Assembly (NCBI GenBank): GCA_040753075.1
Contig: JBFMHA010000051.1
Coordinates: 1 to 25,760, forward strand
Length of the DNA stretch: 25,760 nucleotides
Direction of reading: 5' to 3'
From: UBA6814 sp040753075
Lineage (GTDB): Bacteria; Desulfobacterota; Desulfovibrionia; Desulfovibrionales; Desulfovibrionaceae
Shown: piece after piece, positions 7,967 through 16,120 of the stretch
How the letters are laid out: every line of letters starts with the position of its first letter
Position numbering within the stretch: the first letter of the stretch is position 1
Notes under the pieces: generated by a model
Told to the model about the DNA's origin: nothing
The model's input: the letters and a program-made list of their open reading frames with translations, nothing else
The model's database searches: none
Made by a program: the position numbers and the translations under genes

Positions 7967-10030
7967 GTGCTCGGCCACCTGCGCTTCCGCACCAAGATCG
8001 AACTGGGCATCGCCGCCCTGGTGGTGGGCACCGCCCTGCTCCTGGCCCTGGCCGCGGCGCGCACCGCGGGCGAGGCCCTCAAGGACGAGCACCGCAAGCG
8101 CGGCGTGGCCCTGGCCGAGATCCTGGCGGCCCGCTCGGTGGACCCCCTCCTGGCCCGGGACCTCCTGCGGCTCAAGAACACCGTGGACGACCTGAAGAAG
8201 GTGGACGGGGACATCCTCTACGCCTTTGTCCAGGACGAGCGCGGCCACGTCATGGTGCACACCTTCCCGGGCGGCTTCCCGGTGGACCTGCTGGAGGCCA
8301 ACGCCCTGCCCGGGGAGGCCGTCTCCCGCACCCAGCTCCTGGCCGCGGGCAACCAGCTCGTCGACGACTTCGCCTCCGCGGTGTCGGCGGCCGGGGACCG
8401 CATCGGCACCGCCCGCCTGGGCATCTCCCGGGTCAAGATCATGGCCGACGTGGGCCGCATGACCTTCGTGCTCCTGGCCATCGCCGGGGCCCTGCTCCTG
8501 GTGGCCATCGGCGCGGGCACCTTCTTCGCCCGCCGGGTCACGGCCCGGCTGGGCCTGCTCAAGTCCCACGCCGAGGAGGTCATCCGCGGCAACCTGGACC
8601 TGCAGACCGGCCCCACCCTGAGCCGCAACTGCTGGGAGATCATGGCCTGCGGCCAGGGCGACTGCCCGGCCTACGGCGAGGTCCGCCGCCGCTGCTGGCA
8701 CCTGGCCGGAACCCTGTGCCAGGACTGCGACGTGGGCAAGTTCCCGGACAAGCTGGACTCCTGCCGCGACTGCCCGGTCTGGCGGCAGAACGTGGGCGAC
8801 GAGATCCAGGACCTGGCCGAGGCCTTCGACGTCATGGCCCTGTCCCTCAAGAGCCGCATCGAGGACCTGAAGGATGCGGAGCGCAACCTCCAGCACCAGC
8901 ACCAGCTCATCCGCACCATCCTGGACGTGACCCCGGACCTGGTGAGCCTCCTGGACGCGGACCTGACGTACCGCCAGCCCAACAAGGCCTTCGCCGCCTC
9001 GGTGGGCAAGGGCGTGGACGAGGTGGTGGGCAAGACCGACGCGGACCTCTTCCCCCCCGAGGTGGCCGAACGGCGCACGGCCAAGAACCGGGAAGTGCTG
9101 TCCACCGGCCGCAAGGTGGAGATGGAGAGCAGCCGGGAGTCCGGGCGCGGGTCGCGCTGGTACCACACGGTCGTCATCCCGGTGCTGGACAACGAGGGCC
9201 GCATCACCGGCGTGCTGCGCACCGCCCGCGACGTGACCGAACTCAAGACCACCCAGGAGCAGCTCATCCAGGCCCAGAAGCTGGAGTCCCTGGGCAAGCT
9301 GGCCGGGGGCGTGGCCCACGAGATCAACACCCCCCTGGGGATCATCCTGGGCTACGCCCAGCTCCTCCAGGAGGACGCGCCCCCGGGCAGCCAGATACTG
9401 GAGGACCTGCGGACCATCGAGAAGCAGAGCAAGGTCTGCAAGAAGATCGTGGCCGACCTGCTGGGGTTCTCCCGCCGGGGGGCCGGCTCCCGGATGGACC
9501 TGTGCGTCAACAACACCGTGCTGGAGGGCGTCTCCCTGGTGCGGCACACCTTCGAACTGGACAAGGTGCGCATCCTGACCGACCTGGACGAGCGCATGCC
9601 CATCATCCACGGCGACCCGGAGCGGCTCAAGCAGGTGTGGATCAACCTGCTGGGCAACTCCCGCGACGCCATGCCCGGGGGCGGGGCCATCAAGGTGCGC
9701 ACCCGGCTGGACGTCCCGGCCCACCGGCTGCGGCTGTGGGTGGCGGACACCGGCGCAGGGATAGGGGCCGAGGACCTCGGCCGCATCTTCGATCCCTTCT
9801 ACACCACCAAGCCGGTGGGCCTGGGCACCGGCCTGGGCCTGGCGGTGTCCTTCGGCATCGTCGAGGACCACGGGGGGACCATCAGGGCCGAGAGCCCGGC
9901 CCCGGGCTGGTTCGCCCCGGACGACCTGCCCGAGGGCGCGGCCCCCGGCCCGGGGACAGTGTTCCTGGTCGAGCTTCCGGTGGACAATGTACCGGAAAAC
10001 AGCCAGTATCCACGGGACAAGGAGGGATGA
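7967..10030 (+). CDS. Membrane sensor histidine kinase with Cys-rich insert in HAMP region, PAS, HisKA and HATPase
   Basis: 687 aa, GTG start with GGAG 6 bases upstream. TM1 is at about 11-33 and TM2 at about 164-188, enclosing a periplasmic sensor domain of about 130 residues. A HAMP-like segment starts near 190 and is interrupted by a cysteine-rich block at 222-272 (C222, C228, C233, C243, C251, C254, C266, C269, with two CW pairs), resembling the so-called two-CW domain. A PAS domain spans about 312-428. The phosphoacceptor is H451 in HEINTPLG; the N-box is NLLGNSRDAM at about 560; ATP-binding motifs are DTGAGIG (594) and GTGLGL (620). All catalytic motifs are intact. The Cys block may sense metal or redox state. 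The adjacent PhnD-like lipoprotein probably contacts the periplasmic domain. The stop codon abuts the receiver start. Confidence 0.95.
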   Translation: MLGHLRFRTKIELGIAALVVGTALLLALAAARTAGEALKDEHRKRGVALAEILAARSVDPLLARDLLRLKNTVDDLKKVDGDILYAFVQDERGHVMVHTFPGGFPVDLLEANALPGEAVSRTQLLAAGNQLVDDFASAVSAAGDRIGTARLGISRVKIMADVGRMTFVLLAIAGALLLVAIGAGTFFARRVTARLGLLKSHAEEVIRGNLDLQTGPTLSRNCWEIMACGQGDCPAYGEVRRRCWHLAGTLCQDCDVGKFPDKLDSCRDCPVWRQNVGDEIQDLAEAFDVMALSLKSRIEDLKDAERNLQHQHQLIRTILDVTPDLVSLLDADLTYRQPNKAFAASVGKGVDEVVGKTDADLFPPEVAERRTAKNREVLSTGRKVEMESSRESGRGSRWYHTVVIPVLDNEGRITGVLRTARDVTELKTTQEQLIQAQKLESLGKLAGGVAHEINTPLGIILGYAQLLQEDAPPGSQILEDLRTIEKQSKVCKKIVADLLGFSRRGAGSRMDLCVNNTVLEGVSLVRHTFELDKVRILTDLDERMPIIHGDPERLKQVWINLLGNSRDAMPGGGAIKVRTRLDVPAHRLRLWVADTGAGIGAEDLGRIFDPFYTTKPVGLGTGLGLAVSFGIVEDHGGTIRAESPAPGWFAPDDLPEGAAPGPGTVFLVELPVDNVPENSQYPRDKEG

Positions 10031-10390
10031 ATGGCCAGGATCCTGGTGCTCGACGACGTGTCCGATGCCGGGGAGCTCATCCGGCGCATCCTCACCCGCA
10101 AGGGCCACGAGGTGAGCGCCTTCACCGAGGAGGAGGAGGCCCTGCGCCATGCGGCCAAGAACCCCCCCGACCTGGCCATCCTGGACATCAAGCTCAAGAA
10201 GATGACCGGGGTCGAGGTGCTGGAGGAGATCAAGAAGACCGCCCCCGGCGTCAAGGTCATCATGCTCACCGGCTACCCCACCCTGGAGACCGCCCGCGAA
10301 TCCCTCCGCCTGGGCGCCAGCGAGTACTGCGTCAAGCCCATTGACAAGGACGAGCTGGAGAACAAGGTGGCCGAGGTCCTGGGGACCTAG
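10031..10390 (+). CDS. Stand-alone response-regulator receiver domain
   Basis: 119 aa, a single receiver with no output domain. Acidic pair D8/D9, phosphoacceptor D52 in AILDIKLK, T80 and K102 are all present, so it should be phosphorylatable. The ATG immediately follows the kinase TGA, and its AAGGAGG ribosome site lies inside the kinase 3' end, showing tight coupling. Without a DNA-binding or enzymatic domain it must work through protein contact. The next gene, 6 bp away, is the dikinase-like protein, a plausible target. CheY-like or phosphorelay roles are alternatives. Confidence 0.95.
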   Translation: MARILVLDDVSDAGELIRRILTRKGHEVSAFTEEEEALRHAAKNPPDLAILDIKLKKMTGVEVLEEIKKTAPGVKVIMLTGYPTLETARESLRLGASEYCVKPIDKDELENKVAEVLGT

Positions 10391-10396
10391 CCCGGC

Positions 10397-12874
10397 ATGT
10401 TCTCGCGGCAGCTCTTCCGGCACTGGACCTACCGCCTCTTCGCCCCGGGCGCGCTCCTGCGGGAGCGCTACAACGCCTTCCAGAGCCTGCTCAAGTACGA
10501 CGACATCTGCCTCTCCCTCATCGCCGACCTGGAGGAGATCGCCTTCGGCGAGGAGCGGGCCGACCCGGCCCGCATCACCTGGCTCGCGCGCCGCCTGGGC
10601 GTGGCCGTGGGCCACATGGTGGAGGAGCTCGCCCGGCTCGCCCCGGCCCGCCACATGGACCTGCCAGAGTACCTGAAAAAACTGGACTTCTACGTCCGCA
10701 TGGGCTTGGACCAGCCCCAGCCCGACCTCGCGCCGCCCTTCCTGCTGCCCCTGGCCGAGGCCGCGGGCCGTCCGGACCAGGCCGGGGGCAAGGCCGCCAA
10801 CCTGGCCACGGTGGCGACCAAGAGCGGGCTGCCCGTGCCCCCGGGCGCGGTGGTCACGGCCAGCGCCTTCTCCTATTTCCTGGAGGCCAACGAACTGCCC
10901 CCGCGCCTGGCCAGGCTCCTGCGCCGGGTGGTGCTCAGCCAGCCCGCGGAGCTGGCCCGGCTGTGCGAGGAGATGCAGGCCCTGGTCCTCGCCGCCGAGA
11001 TGCCCGAGGAGATCGCCCGGGCCGTGTCCGAGGCCGCGGCCAGGCTCTCCCCTGACGGCGCCCCCCTGGCGGTGCGATCCTCGGCCGTGGGCGAGGACGG
11101 CGCCTCCTCCTTTGCCGGACAGTACGACTCGGCGCTGAACGTGGCCCCGGCCGACGCGGTGGCCGCCTACCGCCGGGTGCTGGCCGGCAAGTACGGCCCG
11201 AGGGCCGTGACCTACCGCATCCTGGCCGGGCTGTCCGACGCGGCCACGCCCATGGCCGCGCTCGTCATGCCCATGGTCCCGGCCCGGGCCGCGGGGGTGG
11301 TCTACACCTTCAATCCGCCGGGCGAGGAGTGCCGGGAGTGTTCGGCCGTGTTCGCGGTGTCCGGCCTGGGCGACGAGCTGGTCTCGGGCCGGCGCACCCC
11401 CCAGGTGTTCCGCTACAACCGCGACCCCGAGCCCGGCCTGCTGGCCGCGCCCGACCCCCGGGCCGCGGTGCTGGACCGGGCGGCGGCGGCCGGCCTGGCC
11501 CGGGCCGGCCTGGTCCTGGAGCGACTCTTCGGCAAGCCCCAGGACGTGGAATGGGCCCTGGACGCCCGCAACCGGGTGGCCATCCTCCAGTCCCGGCCCA
11601 TCCCCGACGCCAGGGTCCATGACGAGGCCCCGACCCAGGGCCCGGCCTGCGTCCTGGAGAGCGCGGACCTCCTGGCGGAGGGGCTGGTGCGGGGCTCCTG
11701 GGGCGCGGCCTGCGGCCCCGCCTTCCACGCCCGGGGCCGGGTGGAGCCCGAGGACGCGCCCCTGGGCGCGGTGCTGGTCACCGCCACCCTGGACCCGGAC
11801 CTGGTGCGGCTGGTGGGCCGGGTGGCCGCGGTGGTCTCGGCCGCGGGCAGCCGGGCCAGCCACTTCGCCTCGGTGGCCCGGGAGATGGGCCTGCCGGTGG
11901 TGGTGGCCGGACCCGAAGCCTTCGCCGACCTGCCCCCGGGCAGGGAGGTCACGGTGGACGCCACCAACGGCCGCATCTACGCGGGCCGGGCCGAGGCGGT
12001 CCTGGCCGCGGCCGGCCAGCGCAAGCCGCCCCCCGGGCCGGCCCTGGAGCAGCTGCGCCGGACGCTCCCCCACATCTCCCGGCTGACCCTCACCGACCCC
12101 CAATCCCCGGAGTTCGCCCCCCAGCACGTCAAGTCCATGCACGACATCGTGCGCTTCTGCCACGAGAAGGCCGTGGCCGAGATGTTCTCCCTGGTGGGCA
12201 AGGCCGGCTCGGGCCTGGGCAAGGCCAAGAAGCTCAAGTCCCACCTGCCCCTGGCCATGTACGTGCTGGACCTGGAGGACGGCCTGTTCCCCACGGCCAG
12301 CGACGCCGCGGAGATCACCCCCAACGACTTCAAGAGCCAGCCCCTGTGGGCCTTCTGGTACGGCCTGGCCGACCCGGACGTGGCCTGGTCCGACAACCTG
12401 ATTCACATGGACTGGGAAGAGTTCGACCGGGTGAGCGGCGGGATCTTCGACCCCGCGTCCAAGCTCCTGGCCAGCTACGCCGTGGTCTCGGCCAACTACC
12501 TCCACCTCATGCTCCGCTTCGGCTACCACTTCTCGGTGGTGGACTCCTACTGCGGCCCGGACGAGCACAAGAACTACGTGGCCTTCCGGTTCAAGGGCGG
12601 GGGCGGCCACGCCGAGGGGCGGCGGCTGCGGCTGCTCTTCCTGGCCCGGGTGCTCGGCCACTTCGGCTTTTCCGTGGATATCCGGGGGGACATGCTCGAC
12701 GCCCGCCACGCCCGGCGCGGCGAGGCCGACACCCAGAAGCGCCTGGCCGAGCTGGGCTACCTGCTGGCCATCACCCGGCTCATGGACATGGGGCTCACCG
12801 ACGAAACCCAGGTGGACGCTTTGGTGCAGGAGTTCCTGGACAAGCGCGGGGCGCCCGCGGAGTTCCCGGAATGA
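10397..12874 (+). CDS. Dikinase-like protein: PPDK ATP-binding and phosphohistidine domains with atypical C-terminus
   Basis: 825 aa. Residues 1-125 form an N-terminal helical region of unknown type. Residues about 128-402 are the PEP-synthase/PPDK ATP-binding domain: GGKAANL (K132), PLAVRSSAVGED (R227), SFAGQYDS, GLGDELVSG (323-331), QDVEWA (382-387) and ILQSRP (396-401), all intact. Residues about 455-530 form the mobile phosphohistidine domain, with the expected catalytic His at 489 in SRASHFASVAREMG. The remaining roughly 285 residues do not look like the TIM-barrel PEP/pyruvate domain of PEP synthase; I do not recognise them, though the fragments MYVLDLEDGLFPT and DIRGDMLDARHARR could form an acidic active site. 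The predicted reaction is ATP-dependent His phosphorylation and transfer to an unknown acceptor, as in glucan water dikinase or rifampin phosphotransferase. The next gene, a phosphatase, overlaps it by 4 bases. Confidence 0.88.
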   Translation: MFSRQLFRHWTYRLFAPGALLRERYNAFQSLLKYDDICLSLIADLEEIAFGEERADPARITWLARRLGVAVGHMVEELARLAPARHMDLPEYLKKLDFYVRMGLDQPQPDLAPPFLLPLAEAAGRPDQAGGKAANLATVATKSGLPVPPGAVVTASAFSYFLEANELPPRLARLLRRVVLSQPAELARLCEEMQALVLAAEMPEEIARAVSEAAARLSPDGAPLAVRSSAVGEDGASSFAGQYDSALNVAPADAVAAYRRVLAGKYGPRAVTYRILAGLSDAATPMAALVMPMVPARAAGVVYTFNPPGEECRECSAVFAVSGLGDELVSGRRTPQVFRYNRDPEPGLLAAPDPRAAVLDRAAAAGLARAGLVLERLFGKPQDVEWALDARNRVAILQSRPIPDARVHDEAPTQGPACVLESADLLAEGLVRGSWGAACGPAFHARGRVEPEDAPLGAVLVTATLDPDLVRLVGRVAAVVSAAGSRASHFASVAREMGLPVVVAGPEAFADLPPGREVTVDATNGRIYAGRAEAVLAAAGQRKPPPGPALEQLRRTLPHISRLTLTDPQSPEFAPQHVKSMHDIVRFCHEKAVAEMFSLVGKAGSGLGKAKKLKSHLPLAMYVLDLEDGLFPTASDAAEITPNDFKSQPLWAFWYGLADPDVAWSDNLIHMDWEEFDRVSGGIFDPASKLLASYAVVSANYLHLMLRFGYHFSVVDSYCGPDEHKNYVAFRFKGGGGHAEGRRLRLLFLARVLGHFGFSVDIRGDMLDARHARRGEADTQKRLAELGYLLAITRLMDMGLTDETQVDALVQEFLDKRGAPAEFPE

Positions 12875-13959
12875 GCGCCCAGGCCCCGGCCTACCCCCTG
12901 ACCTGGGTCACGGACGGCCTGGCCGTGGGCGGCGCGCCCATGTCCTTCGACCAGCTGGACAGCCTGCGGGAGCAGGGCGTCACCGCCATCATGAACCTCT
13001 GCGCCGAGTTCTGCGACCTGCACTCCATCGAGGCCAAGCACGGCTTCGAGGTGTACTACCTCCCGGTGCACGACGAGGAGGCCCCGGAACTGGCCGAACT
13101 GGAGCGCGGCCTGGCCTGGCTGGACGAGGCCATCTACCTGGGCAAGAAAGTGCTCATCCACTGCCGGCACGGCATCGGCCGCACCGGCACGGTGCTCAAC
13201 GCCTACCTGCTGCGCCGCGGCCTGGGCCACAAGCTGGCCGGCCGCAAGCTCAAGCGCCTGCGCTCCAAGCCGGCCAACTTCGCCCAGTGGCGGACCATCC
13301 GCAGGTACGGCAAGGCCGCGGGCCGGCTCACGGTGCGCGAACCCTCCCTGGAGTTCAGGCGCCTGGTGGACCTCTCGCCCTACTTCGCCGAATACCAGGC
13401 CCTGGTGGAGCGCACCGAGGACCTCTTCGGCCTGGAGGCCCTGGAACGGGATCGCTGCGGCCGGGACCACGACCGCTGCTGCCGGATCCCGGTGGGCCTC
13501 TCCCTGGCCGAGGCGGTGGTGCTCACCCACGCGCTCAACACCACCCTGGAGAGCGAAAAGCGGCTCTCCATCATCGCCGCGGCGGTGGATGCCGCGCTCC
13601 GGGAACGGCGCACCACCGCGGCCCAGCCCGCGGACGAGGCGGACTTCTGCCTGACCGACGCGGACAGCGCCTGCCCCCTGCTGGAGCGCGGCCGCTGCCT
13701 GCTCTTCGCCCGGCGGCCCCTGCAGTGCCGCAGCGACGGCCTGCCCGAGGACACCAAGGCCGAACTCTGGGACGAACTCCTGGGCCCGGCCCTGGCCCGG
13801 CTCTCGCAGCAGATATTCTTCGCCTACACCTCGGCCTTCCTGCCCCGGCGGATGCCCGCCTTCAAGCTGCCGGACGTGGTTTCCGGCCGCTACGTGCAGA
13901 CCTTCTTCCACCTGCTCATGGAGAGCGGCATGGGACCCGTCCCCGGCCGGGCGTCTTGA
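12871..13959 (+). CDS. Dual-specificity phosphatase fused to a YkgJ-like Cys-rich domain
   Basis: 362 aa. Residues 1-150 are a DSP/tyrosine phosphatase domain with the signature HCRHGIGRT (nucleophile C98, arginine R104) and a likely general acid D68 in PVHDEEA. Residues about 190-330 contain C196, C203, C204, C260, C268, C276 and C286. The stretch CPLLERGRCLLFARRPLQCR resembles the YkgJ/CxxCxxCC zinc- or iron-chelating family. The ATG overlaps the dikinase stop (ATGA), so it is very likely translated with the dikinase and reverses, regulates or edits its phosphorylation. Substrate could be protein, glycan, lipid or small molecule. The two-domain fusion is unusual, and a metal centre could make phosphatase activity redox- or metal-responsive. 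Confidence 0.88.
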   Translation: MSAQAPAYPLTWVTDGLAVGGAPMSFDQLDSLREQGVTAIMNLCAEFCDLHSIEAKHGFEVYYLPVHDEEAPELAELERGLAWLDEAIYLGKKVLIHCRHGIGRTGTVLNAYLLRRGLGHKLAGRKLKRLRSKPANFAQWRTIRRYGKAAGRLTVREPSLEFRRLVDLSPYFAEYQALVERTEDLFGLEALERDRCGRDHDRCCRIPVGLSLAEAVVLTHALNTTLESEKRLSIIAAAVDAALRERRTTAAQPADEADFCLTDADSACPLLERGRCLLFARRPLQCRSDGLPEDTKAELWDELLGPALARLSQQIFFAYTSAFLPRRMPAFKLPDVVSGRYVQTFFHLLMESGMGPVPGRAS

Positions 13960-14013
13960 TGCCCCCTCCGGTTGGGAGTATGGTCTAGGAAACCCCAACC
14001 CCGCAGGTTTTCC

Positions 14014-14682
14014 ATGCCCACCATCGTGCTCCTCGGCGACTCATCCTTCAACAACGTGAAGCATGCGCCCCAGGGGGCCTCCATCCTGGAGCTCCTGCGC
14101 GCCCGCCTGCCCGAGGGGGTCAAGGCCGTGTCCCGGGCCCTGGACGGCAACGCCATCCTGGACGTCTACGCCCAGGCCAACAAGCTGCCCTCCGAGGCCT
14201 CCCACCTCTTCGTGAGCGTGGGCATGGTCGACGCCATGAAGCACGAGAGCATCTTCTTCAAGAAGAACATCAACGCCATCGCCGTGTTCGAGCAACTCTA
14301 CACCATCCGGGAGGGGTTCCGGGACAAGTACGAGGCCATGGTCCGCAACCTCCTGAACCTGCGCCTGCCCCTGGCCGTCTCCACCCTGTTCTCCCCCAAC
14401 CCGCCCCACGAGCACATGCGCCGCGCCCTGTCCGCGGGCATGGCGGTGTTCAACGACGCCATCCTGGACTCGGCCCGCGCGTACGGGCTGCCGGCCCTGG
14501 ACATGCATTCCCTGGTGCGCGCCCCCGGGGACTACGCCGACCCCCTGCACCCCTCGGCCGCGGCCGGGGCGCGCATCGCCGAACGCATCGCGGCCATCGC
14601 TGCGGGGCACGACTTCGCGGCCCGCCGGACCGTGCTCTACGCCGCGCAGCCCCAGGAGCCGCCGGCCGGGAAGAAGTCCTGA
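14014..14682 (+). CDS. SGNH/GDSL-type hydrolase-like protein
   Basis: 222 aa. The N-terminus VLLGDSS supplies the block I Ser (S10), and DPLHPS supplies the catalytic Asp/His pair (D176, H179). A GMVDAM segment stands where the third block is usually GxND. No signal peptide is visible, so a cytoplasmic esterase or lipase-like activity is predicted. The ATG at 14014 is chosen over an upstream in-frame ATG because the SGNH strand begins at once; the ribosome site is weak. It lies 54 bp after the phosphatase gene and probably ends the same operon. Its stop is 10 bp from that of a convergent gene, and no terminator fits between them. Confidence 0.85.
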   Translation: MPTIVLLGDSSFNNVKHAPQGASILELLRARLPEGVKAVSRALDGNAILDVYAQANKLPSEASHLFVSVGMVDAMKHESIFFKKNINAIAVFEQLYTIREGFRDKYEAMVRNLLNLRLPLAVSTLFSPNPPHEHMRRALSAGMAVFNDAILDSARAYGLPALDMHSLVRAPGDYADPLHPSAAAGARIAERIAAIAAGHDFAARRTVLYAAQPQEPPAGKKS

Positions 14683-14692
14683 GAAGGGGCGC

Positions 14693-15457
14693 TCACCAGG
14701 CGGCGAGCAGCTGGTCGATCCGCTCCCGGTTCGCCTTGTAGAGCCGGGCCGCGAACGCCAGGACGCTCTTGCGGGCCGCGTCCGGAGCGGGAAGCTCGGG
14801 CGCGGCCACGTAGGTCATGGCCACGCACTCGATGGGCGGGAAGGCCAGATCCCGGTCCAGGCTGCAGGACGGGCCGAAGGTGGAGCCCCCGGTGATCCGT
14901 GCCCTGTCCAGGGAATCCGGGTCCAATCCCTGCACGAAGCACAGGGTGGCCGAGGGCAGGTTTTCGGCGTTGACCGCCTCGATGCGCTGGTTGAGACGCT
15001 TGCACCAACTGCGCAGCTGGGTGAAGTGCACGGTGACCAGCTTGCGGCCCGTGCCCCGGGGGTCGTTGTAGTAGCGGCCGTTGGTGTATTCGTCCGCAGC
15101 CTGGTGCAGGGCCTCGTAGGCCCGGAACAGGAGCTTGCCGAAACGGCCCGAGCCGGTGATCGCCCAGGACTTCCTGAGCCCGCTCTTGTCCGGCTCGGCC
15201 ATGTCCGGCAGGTGGCCGGGCGGCGCGCCCAGGGCCTGGTAGAACTCCCGCGCGGCCTCGCCCTCGAGCAGCAGGTAGTGCACCGCCCCGGCCTTGCGCA
15301 GCATGACCCGCTCCACCCCGGCCAGGCGTTTGGCCGCCTCCCGGTAGCACTCGATCTCGCACTCCAGCTCCCGGCGCGCGCCGAAGAAGGTCTGGGCCGC
15401 CTCGGTCAGGGTTTCCAGGACCAGGCCTTCGGCAAAGCGTTCCAGTTCGTCGGACAT
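14693..15457 (-). CDS. Unrecognised protein, paralog of the product at 16121-16906
   Basis: 254 aa soluble protein. The N-terminal ~75 residues are helical and probably coiled coil (LTEAAQTFFGARRELE). Later parts align with the protein at 16121-16906: the leading TEAAxxFFG-type helix, a YYN/FVD region with GTGRK or GKKG, a WCxRLNxRIE helix, a LDRDLAxxxxxC segment, and a final ...QLLAAW or ...PILDSW. ATG 15457 follows GAGGTC at 8 bases and is preferred over the longer upstream frame. The gene is 3' to the SLOG-like gene on the same strand, with a 108-bp gap. I do not recognise a named family, and no catalytic motif is evident. Confidence 0.8.
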   Translation of the reverse strand: MSDELERFAEGLVLETLTEAAQTFFGARRELECEIECYREAAKRLAGVERVMLRKAGAVHYLLLEGEAAREFYQALGAPPGHLPDMAEPDKSGLRKSWAITGSGRFGKLLFRAYEALHQAADEYTNGRYYNDPRGTGRKLVTVHFTQLRSWCKRLNQRIEAVNAENLPSATLCFVQGLDPDSLDRARITGGSTFGPSCSLDRDLAFPPIECVAMTYVAAPELPAPDAARKSVLAFAARLYKANRERIDQLLAAW

Positions 15458-15565
15458 GGCGGCGACCTCGCAAGCTGGCCCGGGGACCCCGGAGCGGCCC
15501 GGGACATGGTTGCAGTATAGCCGCTTGCGACCCGGCGTCAAACACCCCCGGCCAGGGGGAGCGCC

Positions 15566-16024
15566 TCAGCGGTCGCCCAGGACCTGGAGCAGGAAACGGG
15601 TGGCCTGGCGCTGGATGCCCGGGCACTTGCTCTCCCGGGGGCCGGCCACGTTGAGCACCTCCACCCGGTGTCGCCGGGCCCAGGACCGGACCTGGCGGAC
15701 GCTGGGCTTGCCGGCGAGGTCCACCACCAGGGCGGGCTTGCCCAGCTTGCGGGCCAGGGCCGCGGTGAGCCCGGTGCCCCCGGACAGCCGTCCCCGGCAG
15801 AGGATGAGGGTGGCGTCGGCCTCCCGCACGTTGCGCAGGGTGCGGCTGGCGTAGCCGCTGCTGGCGGTTTCGCGCAGGGAATACACGGGCGGGATGGTCC
15901 CGTCCTCGGCCCTGCGGCCGCGGGGGCACCAGCCGCCCAGGGGCAGCCCCAGGGCCAGGGCCGCGTCCAGGGCGGCGCGGTCCACTCCGGTCTGCCCGCC
16001 GGAAATAATCATGGCCATGTCCAT
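15566..16024 (-). CDS. SLOG/Rossmann 'putative molybdenum carrier'-like protein
   Basis: 152 aa. It has a GGQTGVDRAAL nucleotide-binding loop at residues 9-19, GGWCPRGRRAEDG at 30-42, GGTGLT at 82-87, and a closing NVAGPRESKCPG segment at 125. These are hallmarks of the small proteins annotated as putative molybdenum carrier, part of the SLOG superfamily that includes YpsA and nucleotide-sensing enzymes. The ATG at 16024 follows GGGAG at 4 bases; ATG codons three and five are possible alternatives. It sits between two paralogous genes of unknown function on the same strand. Binding of a nucleotide or nucleotide-derived ligand is expected; a molybdate role is only a family label. Confidence 0.85.
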   Translation of the reverse strand: MDMAMIISGGQTGVDRAALDAALALGLPLGGWCPRGRRAEDGTIPPVYSLRETASSGYASRTLRNVREADATLILCRGRLSGGTGLTAALARKLGKPALVVDLAGKPSVRQVRSWARRHRVEVLNVAGPRESKCPGIQRQATRFLLQVLGDR

Positions 16025-16050
16025 ACGACTCCCATATCCTCAGGGGGGAG

Positions 16051-16102
16051 CCTATACCACAGACCGCACCGATGCAAGAGAAACAAGTATAGATATGTCT
16101 AT
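16051..16102 (-). promoter_or_regulatory. Possible promoter and operator upstream of the SLOG gene
   Basis: On the minus strand, TTGCAT (16072-16077) and TATAGG (16051-16056) are separated by a short 15-bp spacer, a mediocre sigma-70 match. Just upstream, ATAGA and TCTAT (16089-16102) form an inverted repeat with a 4-base spacer. This stretch is AT-rich compared with its surroundings. Confidence 0.4.
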
Positions 16103-16120
16103 GGACGACAGGGCTTCCGT

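Noticed and set aside
6977..12709. A minus-strand open frame of about 1,910 codons through the kinase, receiver and dikinase genes
   Set aside because: It is an antisense frame kept open by high GC codon bias; its product is low-complexity and matches no family, while the plus-strand frames carry full domain motifs.
10397..12874. Plain PEP synthase or pyruvate phosphate dikinase
   Set aside because: ATP and His domains agree, but the PEP/pyruvate barrel and its motifs are absent from the C-terminal part.
14683..14692. Terminator between the convergent SGNH and paralog genes
   Set aside because: Only 10 bp lie between the stops, and no stem or T tract is present.
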